From: Saliterribacillus persicus
GTDB lineage: Bacteria > Bacillota > Bacilli > Bacillales > Amphibacillaceae
Assembly (NCBI RefSeq): GCF_003337485.1
Contig: NZ_QPJJ01000011.1
Coordinates: 1-64,000 of the forward strand
Reading direction: 5' to 3'
Length of the DNA stretch: 64,000 bases
A program made the translations under genes and the position numbers. The notes beneath the pieces were generated by a model. The model was not told where the DNA came from and searched no databases. It saw only the letters and a list, made by a program, of their open reading frames with translations. Positions 47,168 to 55,863 of this stretch are shown here, one piece after another. Position 1 is the first letter of the stretch. Each line of letters opens with the position of its first letter.

Positions 47168-48517
47168 ATGCCTGCAACTGTGGCTTTTCATACTTTGGGT
47201 TGTAAAGTTAATCATTATGAAACAGAAGGAATCTGGCAAAAGTTTAAAGATTCAGGATATGAACGTGTGGAGTTTGACCATCATGCAGAGGTTTATGTAA
47301 TTAATACTTGCACGGTTACTAACACAGGTGATAAGAAAAGCAGACAAGTTATTCGTCGTGCTATTCGTAAAAATCCAGATGCGGTTGTATGTGTAACAGG
47401 TTGTTATGCTCAAACATCTCCTGGTGAAATTATGGAAATACCTGGGGTTGACGTTGTCGTTGGTACACAAGAACGAGGTAAAATGATCCAATATATTGAA
47501 GATCACCTTGAACATCGTGAACCAATTAACGGTGTTGCAAATATTATGAAAAATCGAGTGTTCGAAGAAATGGATGTTCCAGATTTTTCTGATAGAACAC
47601 GTGCTTCTTTAAAAATACAAGAAGGCTGCAATAATTTTTGCACATTCTGCATTATCCCTTGGTCTAGAGGCTTACTGAGATCGAGAGACCCAGAGAACGT
47701 AATGACTCAAGCACAACAACTTGTAGATGCAGGTTACAAGGAAATTGTTCTAACCGGTATACATACTGCGGGTTATGGCGAAGATATGAAAGATTATAAT
47801 TTTGCAACGTTATTAAGAGAGTTAGAAAAAAACGTAAAGGGCTTAAAGCGGATTCGTATTTCGTCGATCGAAGCTAGTCAGATTACGGACGAGGTAATTG
47901 AGGTGTTAGATCAATCTGAAAAAATTGTCCGTCACTTACACATCCCGTTGCAAGCAGGATCAGATACAGTTCTAGAACGTATGCGCAGAAAATATTCGAC
48001 AAGTTTTTATAAAGAAAAAGTAGATAAAATAAAAAATGCGTTACCAAATCTTGCGATTACATCGGATGTTATAGTTGGTTTTCCTGGCGAAACGGATGAA
48101 GAGTTTGATCAGACTATATCATTTGTTAAAGAAATTGGTTACTCAGAGCTTCATGTTTTTCCTTTTTCAAAGCGTACTGGTACACCCGCAGCAAGAATGG
48201 ACAATCAAGTAGAAGATGAAGTTAAAAATAAAAGAGTACAACAATTAATCCAATTATCAAATGAACAGGCTCTTGCTTATGCAAAGCGATTTGAGAATGA
48301 AGTGTTAGAAGTGATTCCTGAAGAATCATCAGAGCAGGATCAAACAAATCAGTTAATTGGGTATTCCGATAATTATCTAAAAGTTAAGTTTGAAGGAACT
48401 AAAGATATGATCGGGCAAATCGTAAAAGTGAAGCTAACAGAAGCGGGTTATCCTTATAATCAAGGGCAATTTGTTAAAGTAATGGATGCTCCTACTGTAC
48501 GTGAGGTGTCTATTTAG
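47168..48517 (+). CDS. mtaB: tRNA t6A37 methylthiotransferase MtaB
   Basis: The 449-residue radical SAM methylthiotransferase converts t6A to ms2t6A at tRNA position 37. The N-terminal MTTase domain carries three cysteines (TLGCKVNHYE, NTCTVTN, VTGCYAQ). The radical SAM site is CNNFCTFCIIPWSRG (about residue 155). A TRAM domain lies at the C-terminus (about 380-445). AAATGAGGTGATGG precedes the start. Confidence 0.96.
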   Translation: MPATVAFHTLGCKVNHYETEGIWQKFKDSGYERVEFDHHAEVYVINTCTVTNTGDKKSRQVIRRAIRKNPDAVVCVTGCYAQTSPGEIMEIPGVDVVVGTQERGKMIQYIEDHLEHREPINGVANIMKNRVFEEMDVPDFSDRTRASLKIQEGCNNFCTFCIIPWSRGLLRSRDPENVMTQAQQLVDAGYKEIVLTGIHTAGYGEDMKDYNFATLLRELEKNVKGLKRIRISSIEASQITDEVIEVLDQSEKIVRHLHIPLQAGSDTVLERMRRKYSTSFYKEKVDKIKNALPNLAITSDVIVGFPGETDEEFDQTISFVKEIGYSELHVFPFSKRTGTPAARMDNQVEDEVKNKRVQQLIQLSNEQALAYAKRFENEVLEVIPEESSEQDQTNQLIGYSDNYLKVKFEGTKDMIGQIVKVKLTEAGYPYNQGQFVKVMDAPTVREVSI

Positions 48518-48612
48518 CAGTTAGTTTTCTTTATGCACAATAAGGGAATATGGAAACAACTACAAGTTTTTATATTACTACAAATATATTTCAAGCAAGG
48601 AGGAAATTTTTA

Positions 48613-49284
48613 ATGCAAAATAATTTAGCTGGTATGATTGATCATACGTTACTTAAGCCTGATGCTACAAAGGAACAAATTGATAAATTGCTAAATGAAG
48701 CAAAAGAGTATCAATTTGCTTCTGTATGTATTAACCCCTCGTGGGTAAAAGCGAGTTATGATGCGCTTAAAGATACTTCTGTAAAAGTATGCACTGTAAT
48801 CGGATTTCCTTTAGGTGCCACCTCAACTGCTACAAAACAGTTTGAAACAAAGCAAGCGATAGAAGATGGAGCTACAGAGGTAGACATGGTTATCCCAGTC
48901 GGTGCACTAAAATCAGGATTAACAGATGTAGTGAAAGCCGATATTGAAGCGGTCGTTGAAGAAGCAAAAGGAAAAGCCTTAGTTAAGGTTATTATTGAAA
49001 CTTCTTTACTTTCTGATGAGGAAAAAGTCACAGCATGTCAAATTGCAAAAAAAGCTGGTGCTGACTTTGTTAAAACCTCTACTGGTTTTGCTGGTGGGGG
49101 AGCGACTGTAGAAGACATTACGCTGATGCGTGAAACTGTTGGTAGTGAGATGGGTGTAAAAGCTTCAGGTGGGATAAAAGACTTGGAAACAACAGAAGCA
49201 CTGATCAATGCAGGTGCAACACGAATTGGAGCAAGTTCAGGTATAGCTATTCTTGCCGGAAAAACCTCTGATTCAGACTATTAA
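48613..49284 (+). CDS. deoC: deoxyribose-phosphate aldolase
   Basis: The 223-residue aldolase splits 2-deoxyribose-5-phosphate into glyceraldehyde-3-phosphate and acetaldehyde. Marks are [50 protein letters not shown] and the Schiff-base region FVKTSTGF, then [12 protein letters not shown] 48613 has AGGAGG upstream; an in-frame ATG at 48550 is less likely. It lies alone between mtaB and rpsU, away from other nucleoside-catabolism genes. Confidence 0.95.
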   Translation: MQNNLAGMIDHTLLKPDATKEQIDKLLNEAKEYQFASVCINPSWVKASYDALKDTSVKVCTVIGFPLGATSTATKQFETKQAIEDGATEVDMVIPVGALKSGLTDVVKADIEAVVEEAKGKALVKVIIETSLLSDEEKVTACQIAKKAGADFVKTSTGFAGGGATVEDITLMRETVGSEMGVKASGGIKDLETTEALINAGATRIGASSGIAILAGKTSDSDY

Positions 49285-49288
49285 TTAA

Positions 49289-49324
49289 GTCTAGTAATGA
49301 AAATATGTTGACCGATTACTAGAC
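49289..49324 (+). promoter_or_regulatory. inverted repeat spanning the -35 box of rpsU
   Basis: GTCTAGTAAT (49289-49298) and ATTACTAGAC (49315-49324) are perfect 10-base arms. The -35 box TTGACC lies in the 16-base loop and the right arm fills the spacer. There is no T-run, so an operator, or the 3'-end hairpin of deoC, are both possible. Confidence 0.5.
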
Positions 49325-49336
49325 CTATATTATAAT
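49308..49336 (+). promoter_or_regulatory. sigma-A promoter of rpsU-yqeY
   Basis: TTGACC (49308-49313), a 17-base spacer and TATAAT (49331-49336): nearly perfect consensus, 67 bases before rpsU. Confidence 0.85.
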
Positions 49337-49402
49337 GATTGAAGATATATGTGTTTATATATCTATTCATTTTTTCGATGCTTCGGAGGGAGGGAAATTA
49401 AT

Positions 49403-49579
49403 ATGTCTAACACAACTCGCGTTCGTAAAAACGAGTCTCTTGAAGACGCTCTTCGTCGCTTTAAACGCAGTGTATCTAAATCGGGCACATTGTCTGAATA
49501 TCGTAAGCGTGAATTTTATGAGAAACCTAGCGTGCGCCGCAAGAAAAAATCAGAGGCTGCTAGAAAGCGTAAATTTTAA
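49403..49579 (+). CDS. rpsU: 30S ribosomal protein S21
   Basis: The 58-residue basic protein begins [20 protein letters not shown] and ends [12 protein letters not shown], the S21 pattern. It joins the platform of the 30S subunit near the anti-Shine-Dalgarno. ATG 49403 follows CGGAGGGAGGG; a long in-frame extension to 49349 is not family-like. yqeY follows by 18 bases, as in B. subtilis. Confidence 0.97.
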   Translation: MSNTTRVRKNESLEDALRRFKRSVSKSGTLSEYRKREFYEKPSVRRKKKSEAARKRKF

Positions 49580-49597
49580 AGAGGGTGTAAGCAAATC

Positions 49598-50044
49598 ATG
49601 ACTATCGTTGAACGTCTAAACCAAGATATGAAGCAAGCTATGCGAGATAAAGATAAACTTACTTTAAGTGTTATCAGAATGGTGAAAGCTTCAATGCAAA
49701 ATGAAGCAATTAAACTTGGAAAAGACGTTTTGTCGGAAGAAGAAGAATTAACTGTTTTAGCAAGAGAGTTAAAGCAGCGTAAGGATTCCCTCCATGAATT
49801 TAAAGAAGCTGGCCGCGGTGATCTTGTAGATAAACTTGATGAAGAAATTAAAGTATTACAAGGTTATATGCCAAAGCAGCTATCAGAACAAGAATTAGAG
49901 GAAATTATTGTCCAAACGATTAATGAAGTTGGTGCTTTATCTAAGCAAGATATGGGTAAAGTAATGGGTGCGTTAATGCCTAAAGTAAAAGGCAAAGCGG
50001 ACGGCCAAACTGTAAATAAGTTAGTTCAAAAACACTTAAGCTAA
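49598..50044 (+). CDS. yqeY: GatB/YqeY domain protein
   Basis: The 148-residue protein matches the YqeY family, related to the tRNA-binding tail of Gat[26 protein letters not shown] at the front, [20 protein letters not shown] in the middle, [20 protein letters not shown] near the end. The function is unclear. It is the second gene of the rpsU operon and is closed by a terminator. Confidence 0.94.
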   Translation: MTIVERLNQDMKQAMRDKDKLTLSVIRMVKASMQNEAIKLGKDVLSEEEELTVLARELKQRKDSLHEFKEAGRGDLVDKLDEEIKVLQGYMPKQLSEQELEEIIVQTINEVGALSKQDMGKVMGALMPKVKGKADGQTVNKLVQKHLS

Positions 50045-50069
50045 ATTTTTTAGTTTAACGCATTATGAT

Positions 50070-50107
50070 AAAAACCCTTCGTTTTAATTTAACGGAGGGT
50101 TTTTTTG
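50070..50107 (+). terminator. intrinsic terminator after yqeY
   Basis: AAAACCCTTCGTT and AACGGAGGGTTTT pair around TTAATTT, followed by a T-run of seven. Confidence 0.9.
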
Positions 50108-50255
50108 CATTTTTATCTGGTTAATATTCTGTATGTTCTATAAAATTATGATACACTAAATAAGGATAAATTAATTGAAACTTTATTAAATGTTAAACGT
50201 ATACATAGTATCCATTCGTAAGTTAAAAATACAACATGAAAGGAGGATCAGTATA

Positions 50256-51590
50256 TTGAGAGCTCTTCGATTGGTTTATATACCGATGTTATTCGCATTA
50301 GTTGTTTTTTCTATTTTCAGTTATCCACTCGAAGCTAATGCTCAAGAAAACGGTGAAGGAAAAATTGTTTATATTATACCGATTGAAAATACGGTTGAGA
50401 GAGGATTAGAAGCATTTATTCGGAGAGCAACGAATGAAGCTATTGAAGCTAGTGCAGACCATATCATATTTGAAATTAATACGCCAGGTGGTCGTGTAGA
50501 TGCAGCTCAAAATATAGGTGAAATATTGCAGGACGTTGATATAGAGACTAGTTCATTTATAACAGTAAAAGCTTTGTCTGCTGGGTCCTATATAGCATTA
50601 AATACAGATAATATATATATGAAGCCTCAAGCTAACATGGGAGCTAGTGGTGTCATAAACGGAGATGGTACTGCAGCGGATAAAAAAGCACAATCTGCAT
50701 GGATAGCTAATATGACAGGGGCAGCGAAGTCTAAAGACAGAGATCCTCTATACGCAAGGGCTATGGCAGATGCCGGTGTGGATTTACCTGAGTTAGGTGC
50801 TCCGGAGGGTGAGTTTTTAACGTTAGATGCCCAGACAGCGATGGAGGTTAACTATGCTAATGCAATTGTTAATCATCGTACACAGCTGTTATTAGAATTA
50901 AATTTGTCTAATGCAGAAGTAATTGAATCAGAGTTAACATTTGCTGAACATATTGCTAGATTTTTAACAGACCCAGTAGTGGTTCCCATTTTGTTATCAT
51001 TAGCAAGCATTGGCTTAATTGTAGAACTTTATTCGCCAGGTTTTGGTATTCCAGGTTCAATTGGATTACTATCTTTAGTTTTATTTTTTTATGGTCATAT
51101 TGTGGCAGGGCTAGCAGGATTAGAAGCTGTAATATTATTAGTTCTAGGTATAGGTTTAATTATTGCAGAATTATTTGTTCCTGGGGGTATACTAGGATTT
51201 GTAGGAATAGGTGCGATGACTGGTGCATTATTTATGTCAACAGATGATGTTGGCCATATGGCAATGAGTATAGGTATTGCATTATTAGCATCTATTCTAG
51301 TATCTGTAGTCCTATTTAAAACAATGGGCTATGAAAAAGGTTTATTTAGACACATTATTCTACAAGACGCTACTACGACTGAAAAAGGATATGTATCTTC
51401 TACCAATCGTTTAGAATTGATTGGTTTAGTAGGTAAATCTATTACTCCTTTAAGACCATCTGGTATAGGTGTTTTTGATGGTGAACGGTTAGATGTAGTG
51501 ACAGAAGGGTCATTTATTGATACTGATCAACCTATTCAAATATTTAAGGTAGAGGGATCACGTATTGTTGTTAAATATATAAATGAATAA
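50256..51590 (+). CDS. NfeD family membrane-bound serine protease-like protein
   Basis: The 444-residue protein has a signal peptide (about 1-30, ending EANAQ), a ClpP-like domain (INTPGGRVDAAQNIGE, ALSAGSYIALN with the likely nucleophile serine, MKPQANMGASGV), four C-terminal membrane helices (about 225-365), and an OB-fold NfeD domain. It corresponds to B. subtilis YqeZ. NfeD proteins work with flotillin-like partners, here encoded next. TTG 50256 has AAAGGAGG upstream. Confidence 0.92.
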   Translation: MRALRLVYIPMLFALVVFSIFSYPLEANAQENGEGKIVYIIPIENTVERGLEAFIRRATNEAIEASADHIIFEINTPGGRVDAAQNIGEILQDVDIETSSFITVKALSAGSYIALNTDNIYMKPQANMGASGVINGDGTAADKKAQSAWIANMTGAAKSKDRDPLYARAMADAGVDLPELGAPEGEFLTLDAQTAMEVNYANAIVNHRTQLLLELNLSNAEVIESELTFAEHIARFLTDPVVVPILLSLASIGLIVELYSPGFGIPGSIGLLSLVLFFYGHIVAGLAGLEAVILLVLGIGLIIAELFVPGGILGFVGIGAMTGALFMSTDDVGHMAMSIGIALLASILVSVVLFKTMGYEKGLFRHIILQDATTTEKGYVSSTNRLELIGLVGKSITPLRPSGIGVFDGERLDVVTEGSFIDTDQPIQIFKVEGSRIVVKYINE

Positions 51591-51608
51591 TTTTTAGGAG
51601 GATGAAAT

Positions 51609-52598
51609 ATGGATATTCAAACTTTATTACCGATAGTTGGAATAGGTTTAATAGTAATTGCGGTTGCAATTTTATTTACATTTATTCCAGTAATGTTATG
51701 GATCAGCGCCTTAGCTGCTGGTGTTAAGGTAAGTATTTTTACACTTGTAGGGATGCGATTAAGAAGAGTAGTACCAGCTCGCGTTATTAATCCACTTATT
51801 AAAGCACATAAGGCTGGCATTGACGTAACTACAAACCAGCTTGAAAGTCACTACTTAGCAGGTGGTAATGTAGACCGTGTAGTTAATGCACTTATTGCTG
51901 CACACCGTGCCAATATTGAATTGAGTTTTGAACGTGCAGCTGCAATTGATTTAGCTGGACGTGACGTTCTTGAAGCAGTTCAAATGAGTGTTAATCCAAA
52001 AGTAATTGAAACTCCATTTATCGCAGGTATCGCTATGGATGGTATTGAAGTTAAAGCATTAGCTAGAATTACTGTTCGTGCTAACATCGATCGACTTGTT
52101 GGTGGTGCTGGTGAGGAAACCATTATTGCTCGTGTTGGTGAGGGTGTTGTAAGTACCATAGGTAGTTCAGAAGCACATACAAAAGTATTAGAAAATCCAG
52201 ATTCCATATCTCAAAATGTTTTGGGTAGAGGCTTAGATGCAGGGACAGCTTTTGAAATACTATCGATTGATATTGCTGATGTTGACATCGGTAAAAATAT
52301 TGGTGCGATATTACAGACTGACCAAGCTGAAGCTGACAAGAATATTGCCCAAGCAAAAGCAGAAGAAAGACGTGCAATGGCAGTAGCGCAAGAACAAGAA
52401 ATGGTTGCCAAAGTACAAGAGATGAGAGCGAAGGTTGTGGAAGCTGAGGCTGAAGTTCCACAAGCACTAGCGGAAGCATTACGTAATGGTAAAATGGGTG
52501 TTATGGATTATATGAACTATCAAAACATTGATGCAGATACCGATATGCGCGATTCTATTGGAAAACTGTCAAAATCAGACCATGAGGACGATGAATAA
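51609..52598 (+). CDS. floA: flotillin-like protein FloA
   Basis: The 329-residue membrane scaffold protein (YqfA) has an N-terminal membrane hairpin (about 7-45), a conserved domain with [20 protein letters not shown] and [13 protein letters not shown], and a C-terminal helical part rich in Ala/Glu ([19 protein letters not shown]). It forms lipid-ordered membrane domains. TAGGAGG precedes the ATG. The nfeD-floA-yqfB order is as in B. subtilis. Confidence 0.96.
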   Translation: MDIQTLLPIVGIGLIVIAVAILFTFIPVMLWISALAAGVKVSIFTLVGMRLRRVVPARVINPLIKAHKAGIDVTTNQLESHYLAGGNVDRVVNALIAAHRANIELSFERAAAIDLAGRDVLEAVQMSVNPKVIETPFIAGIAMDGIEVKALARITVRANIDRLVGGAGEETIIARVGEGVVSTIGSSEAHTKVLENPDSISQNVLGRGLDAGTAFEILSIDIADVDIGKNIGAILQTDQAEADKNIAQAKAEERRAMAVAQEQEMVAKVQEMRAKVVEAEAEVPQALAEALRNGKMGVMDYMNYQNIDADTDMRDSIGKLSKSDHEDDE

Positions 52599-52636
52599 TA
52601 ATTATTGTTTAACTCTCCTTGAAAGGATGGTGTATC

Positions 52637-53128
52637 ATGGATGATATTTTAGGCTTTATTATCCCAGCAATTGCTGTGATGGCTTGGCTTTTTGGATTGT
52701 TTAAATCTGAGGATCAAAAAAAACAAGAACAACCCAAAAGTCAGCCACCTAGACAATCTAGGGAAAATAAGCAAACAACTTTGACTCGGGCAGAATTAGA
52801 AAAACAAGCTAAAACGAACTCTAAAGCTCAAACAGATAACTCTGCTGAGATGAAAGATTTTAAAGATCAAAAACAAAATCAAATAGAGCAAATGCGTGAT
52901 AGGTTGCAGCTTCAAAGTAAAGAAAGCTTAAAAAAATCAAAGCATGACGCAATTAAAGGTGTAACACCACCGAAAAAAGTAACATCTAAATCGCAAATGC
53001 CTTCTTCTTTAACTATAAGAAATCAGTTAACCACAAAAGGCATAGCGCAGAGTGTGGTAATGGCAGAAGTGTTAGGACCACCAAAAGCAAGACAGCCAAA
53101 AAGAAAGATTAATGGTCGCATACAATAA
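52637..53128 (+). CDS. yqfB: membrane-anchored protein, YqfB-like
   Basis: The 163-residue protein has a short N-terminal hydrophobic segment (ILGFIIPAIAVMAWLFGLF, residues 4-22) followed by a long, charged, Gln/Lys-rich region with predicted coil character and no known domain. The C-terminus is basic (KARQPKRKINGR). It takes the place of yqfB after floA, so a role with the flotillin complex is possible. ATG 52637 follows AAAGGATGG. Confidence 0.75.
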   Translation: MDDILGFIIPAIAVMAWLFGLFKSEDQKKQEQPKSQPPRQSRENKQTTLTRAELEKQAKTNSKAQTDNSAEMKDFKDQKQNQIEQMRDRLQLQSKESLKKSKHDAIKGVTPPKKVTSKSQMPSSLTIRNQLTTKGIAQSVVMAEVLGPPKARQPKRKINGRIQ

Positions 53129-53159
53129 AATAATCTATTTTCTTTGTTGTAAAGGAATG

Positions 53160-53196
53160 AACCGCAGTAGACATAATCTACTGCGGTTTTTTTTAT
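53160..53196 (+). terminator. intrinsic terminator of the nfeD-floA-yqfB operon
   Basis: AACCGCAGTAGA and TCTACTGCGGTT are perfect 12-base arms followed by eight T. Confidence 0.93.
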
Positions 53197-53281
53197 GGAT
53201 TATTGTAGACTCATGAAATCTGACTACAAAAAGTTCTGATTATTAGTATTTCACATAAAGTTTGATAAGGGGGAATAATCA

Positions 53282-53566
53282 ATGCGAGATAGGTTTAGTA
53301 TTTTTAAAAAGAATTTACCTAGAATTCTCGATTTACCTGATGATGTATTACTTGGGTTACCAAAAATAACGATGGTTGGGTCTTTGCATGCTTATGTAGA
53401 AAATCATCAAGGATTATTATTTTTTTCAGAAAAAGAAATACATATCAAAACTCAAAATGGTCTAGTCAAAATAGTAGGAAATGCTTTTGTATTAAAAATG
53501 ATGCTATATGATGAAGTGTTAATTGAAGGTGAAATAAATGATGTAACTTTTGAATTAGAAAAATAA
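53282..53566 (+). CDS. yqfC: sporulation protein YqfC (YabP family)
   Basis: The 94-residue protein is of the YabP/YqfC family: LPDDVLLGLPKITMVGSLHAYVENHQGLL then FSEKEIHIKTQNGLVKI and VLIEGEINDVTFE. In B. subtilis yqfC and yqfD are under sigma-E in the mother cell. GGGGG precedes the ATG. yqfD starts 17 bases later. Confidence 0.93.
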   Translation: MRDRFSIFKKNLPRILDLPDDVLLGLPKITMVGSLHAYVENHQGLLFFSEKEIHIKTQNGLVKIVGNAFVLKMMLYDEVLIEGEINDVTFELEK

Positions 53567-53583
53567 AAAATCAGGAGGATATC

Positions 53584-54801
53584 ATGGAGTTTAACAATAA
53601 AAAATGGATGAAGGGTTATGTAACTGTAAAAATTGAAGGTATTCATGCATTTTCATTTATAAAACAATGTTCCCTACAAAATATTCCGATGTGGAATGTT
53701 AAAATGATCAGTGAAAATTCCTATCAAGCTGAAATATTACATCGTGATATAAGTACTTTAAGAAAACTTAGAATAGGACGAAAATGTAAATTGAAATTTT
53801 TAGGGAAATGGGGGTTACCATTTATAATTATTAATTTTTTTCAAAGAAAAGCATTTCTATTTTCTATAGTAATGGCAATATTGATTGTATTTATATTATC
53901 TAACATTATTTGGAAAATTGAAATTAAGGGTGTTAATGAGGATTTAAATCGAAAAATGAGATCCATATTAGAGGAAAATAATGTTGAAGTTGGTCGTTTT
54001 CATTGGACAAGTCTATCTAATGAACAATTAAAAGCAAAAATTTTACATGAGGTTCCAGACTTAATGTGGGTGGAGATTAGTAAACAAGGTACTCAAATAA
54101 ATATACAAGCAGTAGAAAAAAGTAACGAAAAAACTGAAAAAGATAATGGAAAAGGTGACATGGTAGCAAGTAAAGATGGTGTAATCGTTGATTTATTCGT
54201 AGAAAAAGGTAAACCGGTGGTAAGGGTAAATGACACAGTACAAAAGGGTGATTTACTTATTTCTTCAGATTATACATTTTCCAATGACCAAGAGAATGAA
54301 GAGGAAGATAAAAATAAGAAAAGTAAAAGTATTACAAAAGGAGAAATTATCGCTAAGGTTTGGTATAAAAGTATAATTGAAGTTCCATTAAGTTCAAAAT
54401 TTTCTACTTTAACAGGTAAAGTTTATTCGAAATATTATTTAGGTGTTGGAAATAAAAGGTTGCCAATTTGGAATTTTAATAATTCAAAGTTTGATGATTA
54501 TCAAATAGAAGAGGTAGTGAAGAATTTTTATTTTCTAAACTGGAAAATACCTGTTACATTTTCAACATTTAATGTAAATGAAGTTAAGCAAAAAAGTATA
54601 CAATATACAAAGAATGAAGCAAAAAAACTCGGAATGAAGGAAGCTAGAAGAAAATTAGAAATGGCTTTACCAAACGGCTCAAAAATTGAAACTGAAAAAG
54701 TTTTGCACGAAAGTGCTGACAGTGGTAAAGTTAAATTAACTCTATACTTTACAGTATTAGAAAATATTGCAATAAAACAACCATTACCCCAAGGAGATTG
54801 A
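53584..54801 (+). CDS. yqfD: sporulation protein YqfD
   Basis: The 405-residue membrane protein has a soluble N-terminal part (WMKGYVTVKIEGIHAFSFI), a transmembrane helix (about 92-112, FLFSIVMAILIVFILSNIIW) and an extracytoplasmic domain with EIKGVNEDLNRKMRSIL, VASKDGVIVDLFVEKGKPVV and VQKGDLLIS. YqfD is needed for normal sporulation in B. subtilis; the precise role is unknown. An acidic-lysine linker (about 238-258) is low complexity. AGGAGG precedes the ATG. Confidence 0.92.
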   Translation: MEFNNKKWMKGYVTVKIEGIHAFSFIKQCSLQNIPMWNVKMISENSYQAEILHRDISTLRKLRIGRKCKLKFLGKWGLPFIIINFFQRKAFLFSIVMAILIVFILSNIIWKIEIKGVNEDLNRKMRSILEENNVEVGRFHWTSLSNEQLKAKILHEVPDLMWVEISKQGTQINIQAVEKSNEKTEKDNGKGDMVASKDGVIVDLFVEKGKPVVRVNDTVQKGDLLISSDYTFSNDQENEEEDKNKKSKSITKGEIIAKVWYKSIIEVPLSSKFSTLTGKVYSKYYLGVGNKRLPIWNFNNSKFDDYQIEEVVKNFYFLNWKIPVTFSTFNVNEVKQKSIQYTKNEAKKLGMKEARRKLEMALPNGSKIETEKVLHESADSGKVKLTLYFTVLENIAIKQPLPQGD

Positions 54802-54803
54802 TT

Positions 54804-55763
54804 ATGCCAGAGGATTTAAAAATAATTGACTTAAAAATAGAAGAACCAAGTGAAGCACTTAATTTATTTGGTACAGAAGATAGACACCTAAAACAATTAG
54901 AGAATCAATTACAGGTATCGATTGTTTCTAGAGGTGAACATGTTCGTATTTCCGGAGAAACAGTGGATGTAAAATTAGTAGAAGTTATTTTACAAAGCTT
55001 GTTAAAGATTATTAAAAAAGGGATAAACATATCCGAAAGAGATATCGTGTACGCAGTTGATTTAGCAAAAAAAGATAAAATTGAGCAATTAGAAACTTTA
55101 TTTGAAGATGAAATTACTAAAAATGCCCAAGGAAAGCCTATACGAGTGAAAACGATAGGACAACGAGATTATATTCGGGCTATTAAGCGTAACGATCTCG
55201 TTTTTGGAATTGGTCCAGCAGGTACAGGTAAAACATATTTGGCAGTTGTGATGGCTGTACATGCATTAAAAAAAGGACAAATAAAAAGAATTATTCTAAC
55301 TAGACCAGCAGTAGAAGCTGGAGAAAGTCTTGGTTTTTTGCCTGGTGATTTAAAGGAAAAGGTTGATCCATACCTTAGACCATTATACGATGCGCTTCAT
55401 GACGTACTTGGAACAGAGCATACCTTAAGACTAATAGAAAGAGGCACTATAGAGATTGCACCATTAGCATATATGAGGGGAAGAACGTTAGATGATGCAT
55501 TTGTTATCTTAGATGAAGCACAAAATACTACAAACGCACAAATGAAAATGTTTTTAACCCGTCTTGGATTTGGCTCGAAAATGGTTATAACGGGTGATAT
55601 TACTCAAATCGATTTACCTAAAGGAGTTAAGTCTGGTCTAATTGAAGCAAAAAATAAATTAGCTGATGTAAACGATATTTCCTTCACTTTCTTACAACAG
55701 TCAGATGTGGTAAGACATCCGATAGTGCAAAAAGTAATTGCAGCTTATGAAGAAAAAGAATAA
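54804..55763 (+). CDS. phoH: PhoH family ATPase
   Basis: The 319-residue protein has a KH-like N-terminal part and the PhoH ATPase domain with P-loop GPAGTGKTYLAVVMA (about 134-148), LTRPAVEAGESLGFLPGD, the Walker B FVILDEAQNTT (about 233) and VITGDITQIDLP. The cellular role is uncertain; related proteins act on RNA near ybeY genes, which lies downstream here. ATG 54804 follows AAGGAG overlapping the yqfD end. Confidence 0.95.
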   Translation: MPEDLKIIDLKIEEPSEALNLFGTEDRHLKQLENQLQVSIVSRGEHVRISGETVDVKLVEVILQSLLKIIKKGINISERDIVYAVDLAKKDKIEQLETLFEDEITKNAQGKPIRVKTIGQRDYIRAIKRNDLVFGIGPAGTGKTYLAVVMAVHALKKGQIKRIILTRPAVEAGESLGFLPGDLKEKVDPYLRPLYDALHDVLGTEHTLRLIERGTIEIAPLAYMRGRTLDDAFVILDEAQNTTNAQMKMFLTRLGFGSKMVITGDITQIDLPKGVKSGLIEAKNKLADVNDISFTFLQQSDVVRHPIVQKVIAAYEEKE

Positions 55764-55765
55764 CA

Positions 55766-55799
55766 CAAAAAGCCTCATACATAGAGGCTTATTTTTCTA
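55766..55799 (+). terminator. intrinsic terminator after phoH
   Basis: AAAGCCTC and GAGGCTT pair around ATACATA, followed by ATTTTTCT. Confidence 0.8.
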
Positions 55800-55863
55800 T
55801 TAGAATAATATTAGATGGTTCTTAAACAACTTAAACTTCCTTCTTCAGATAAGGAGAATTTAA

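Noticed and set aside
52123-52479. A 118-residue minus-strand open frame inside floA
   Set aside because: Low-complexity Leu/Gln composition from antisense of an Ala/Glu-rich coding region; a shadow of floA.
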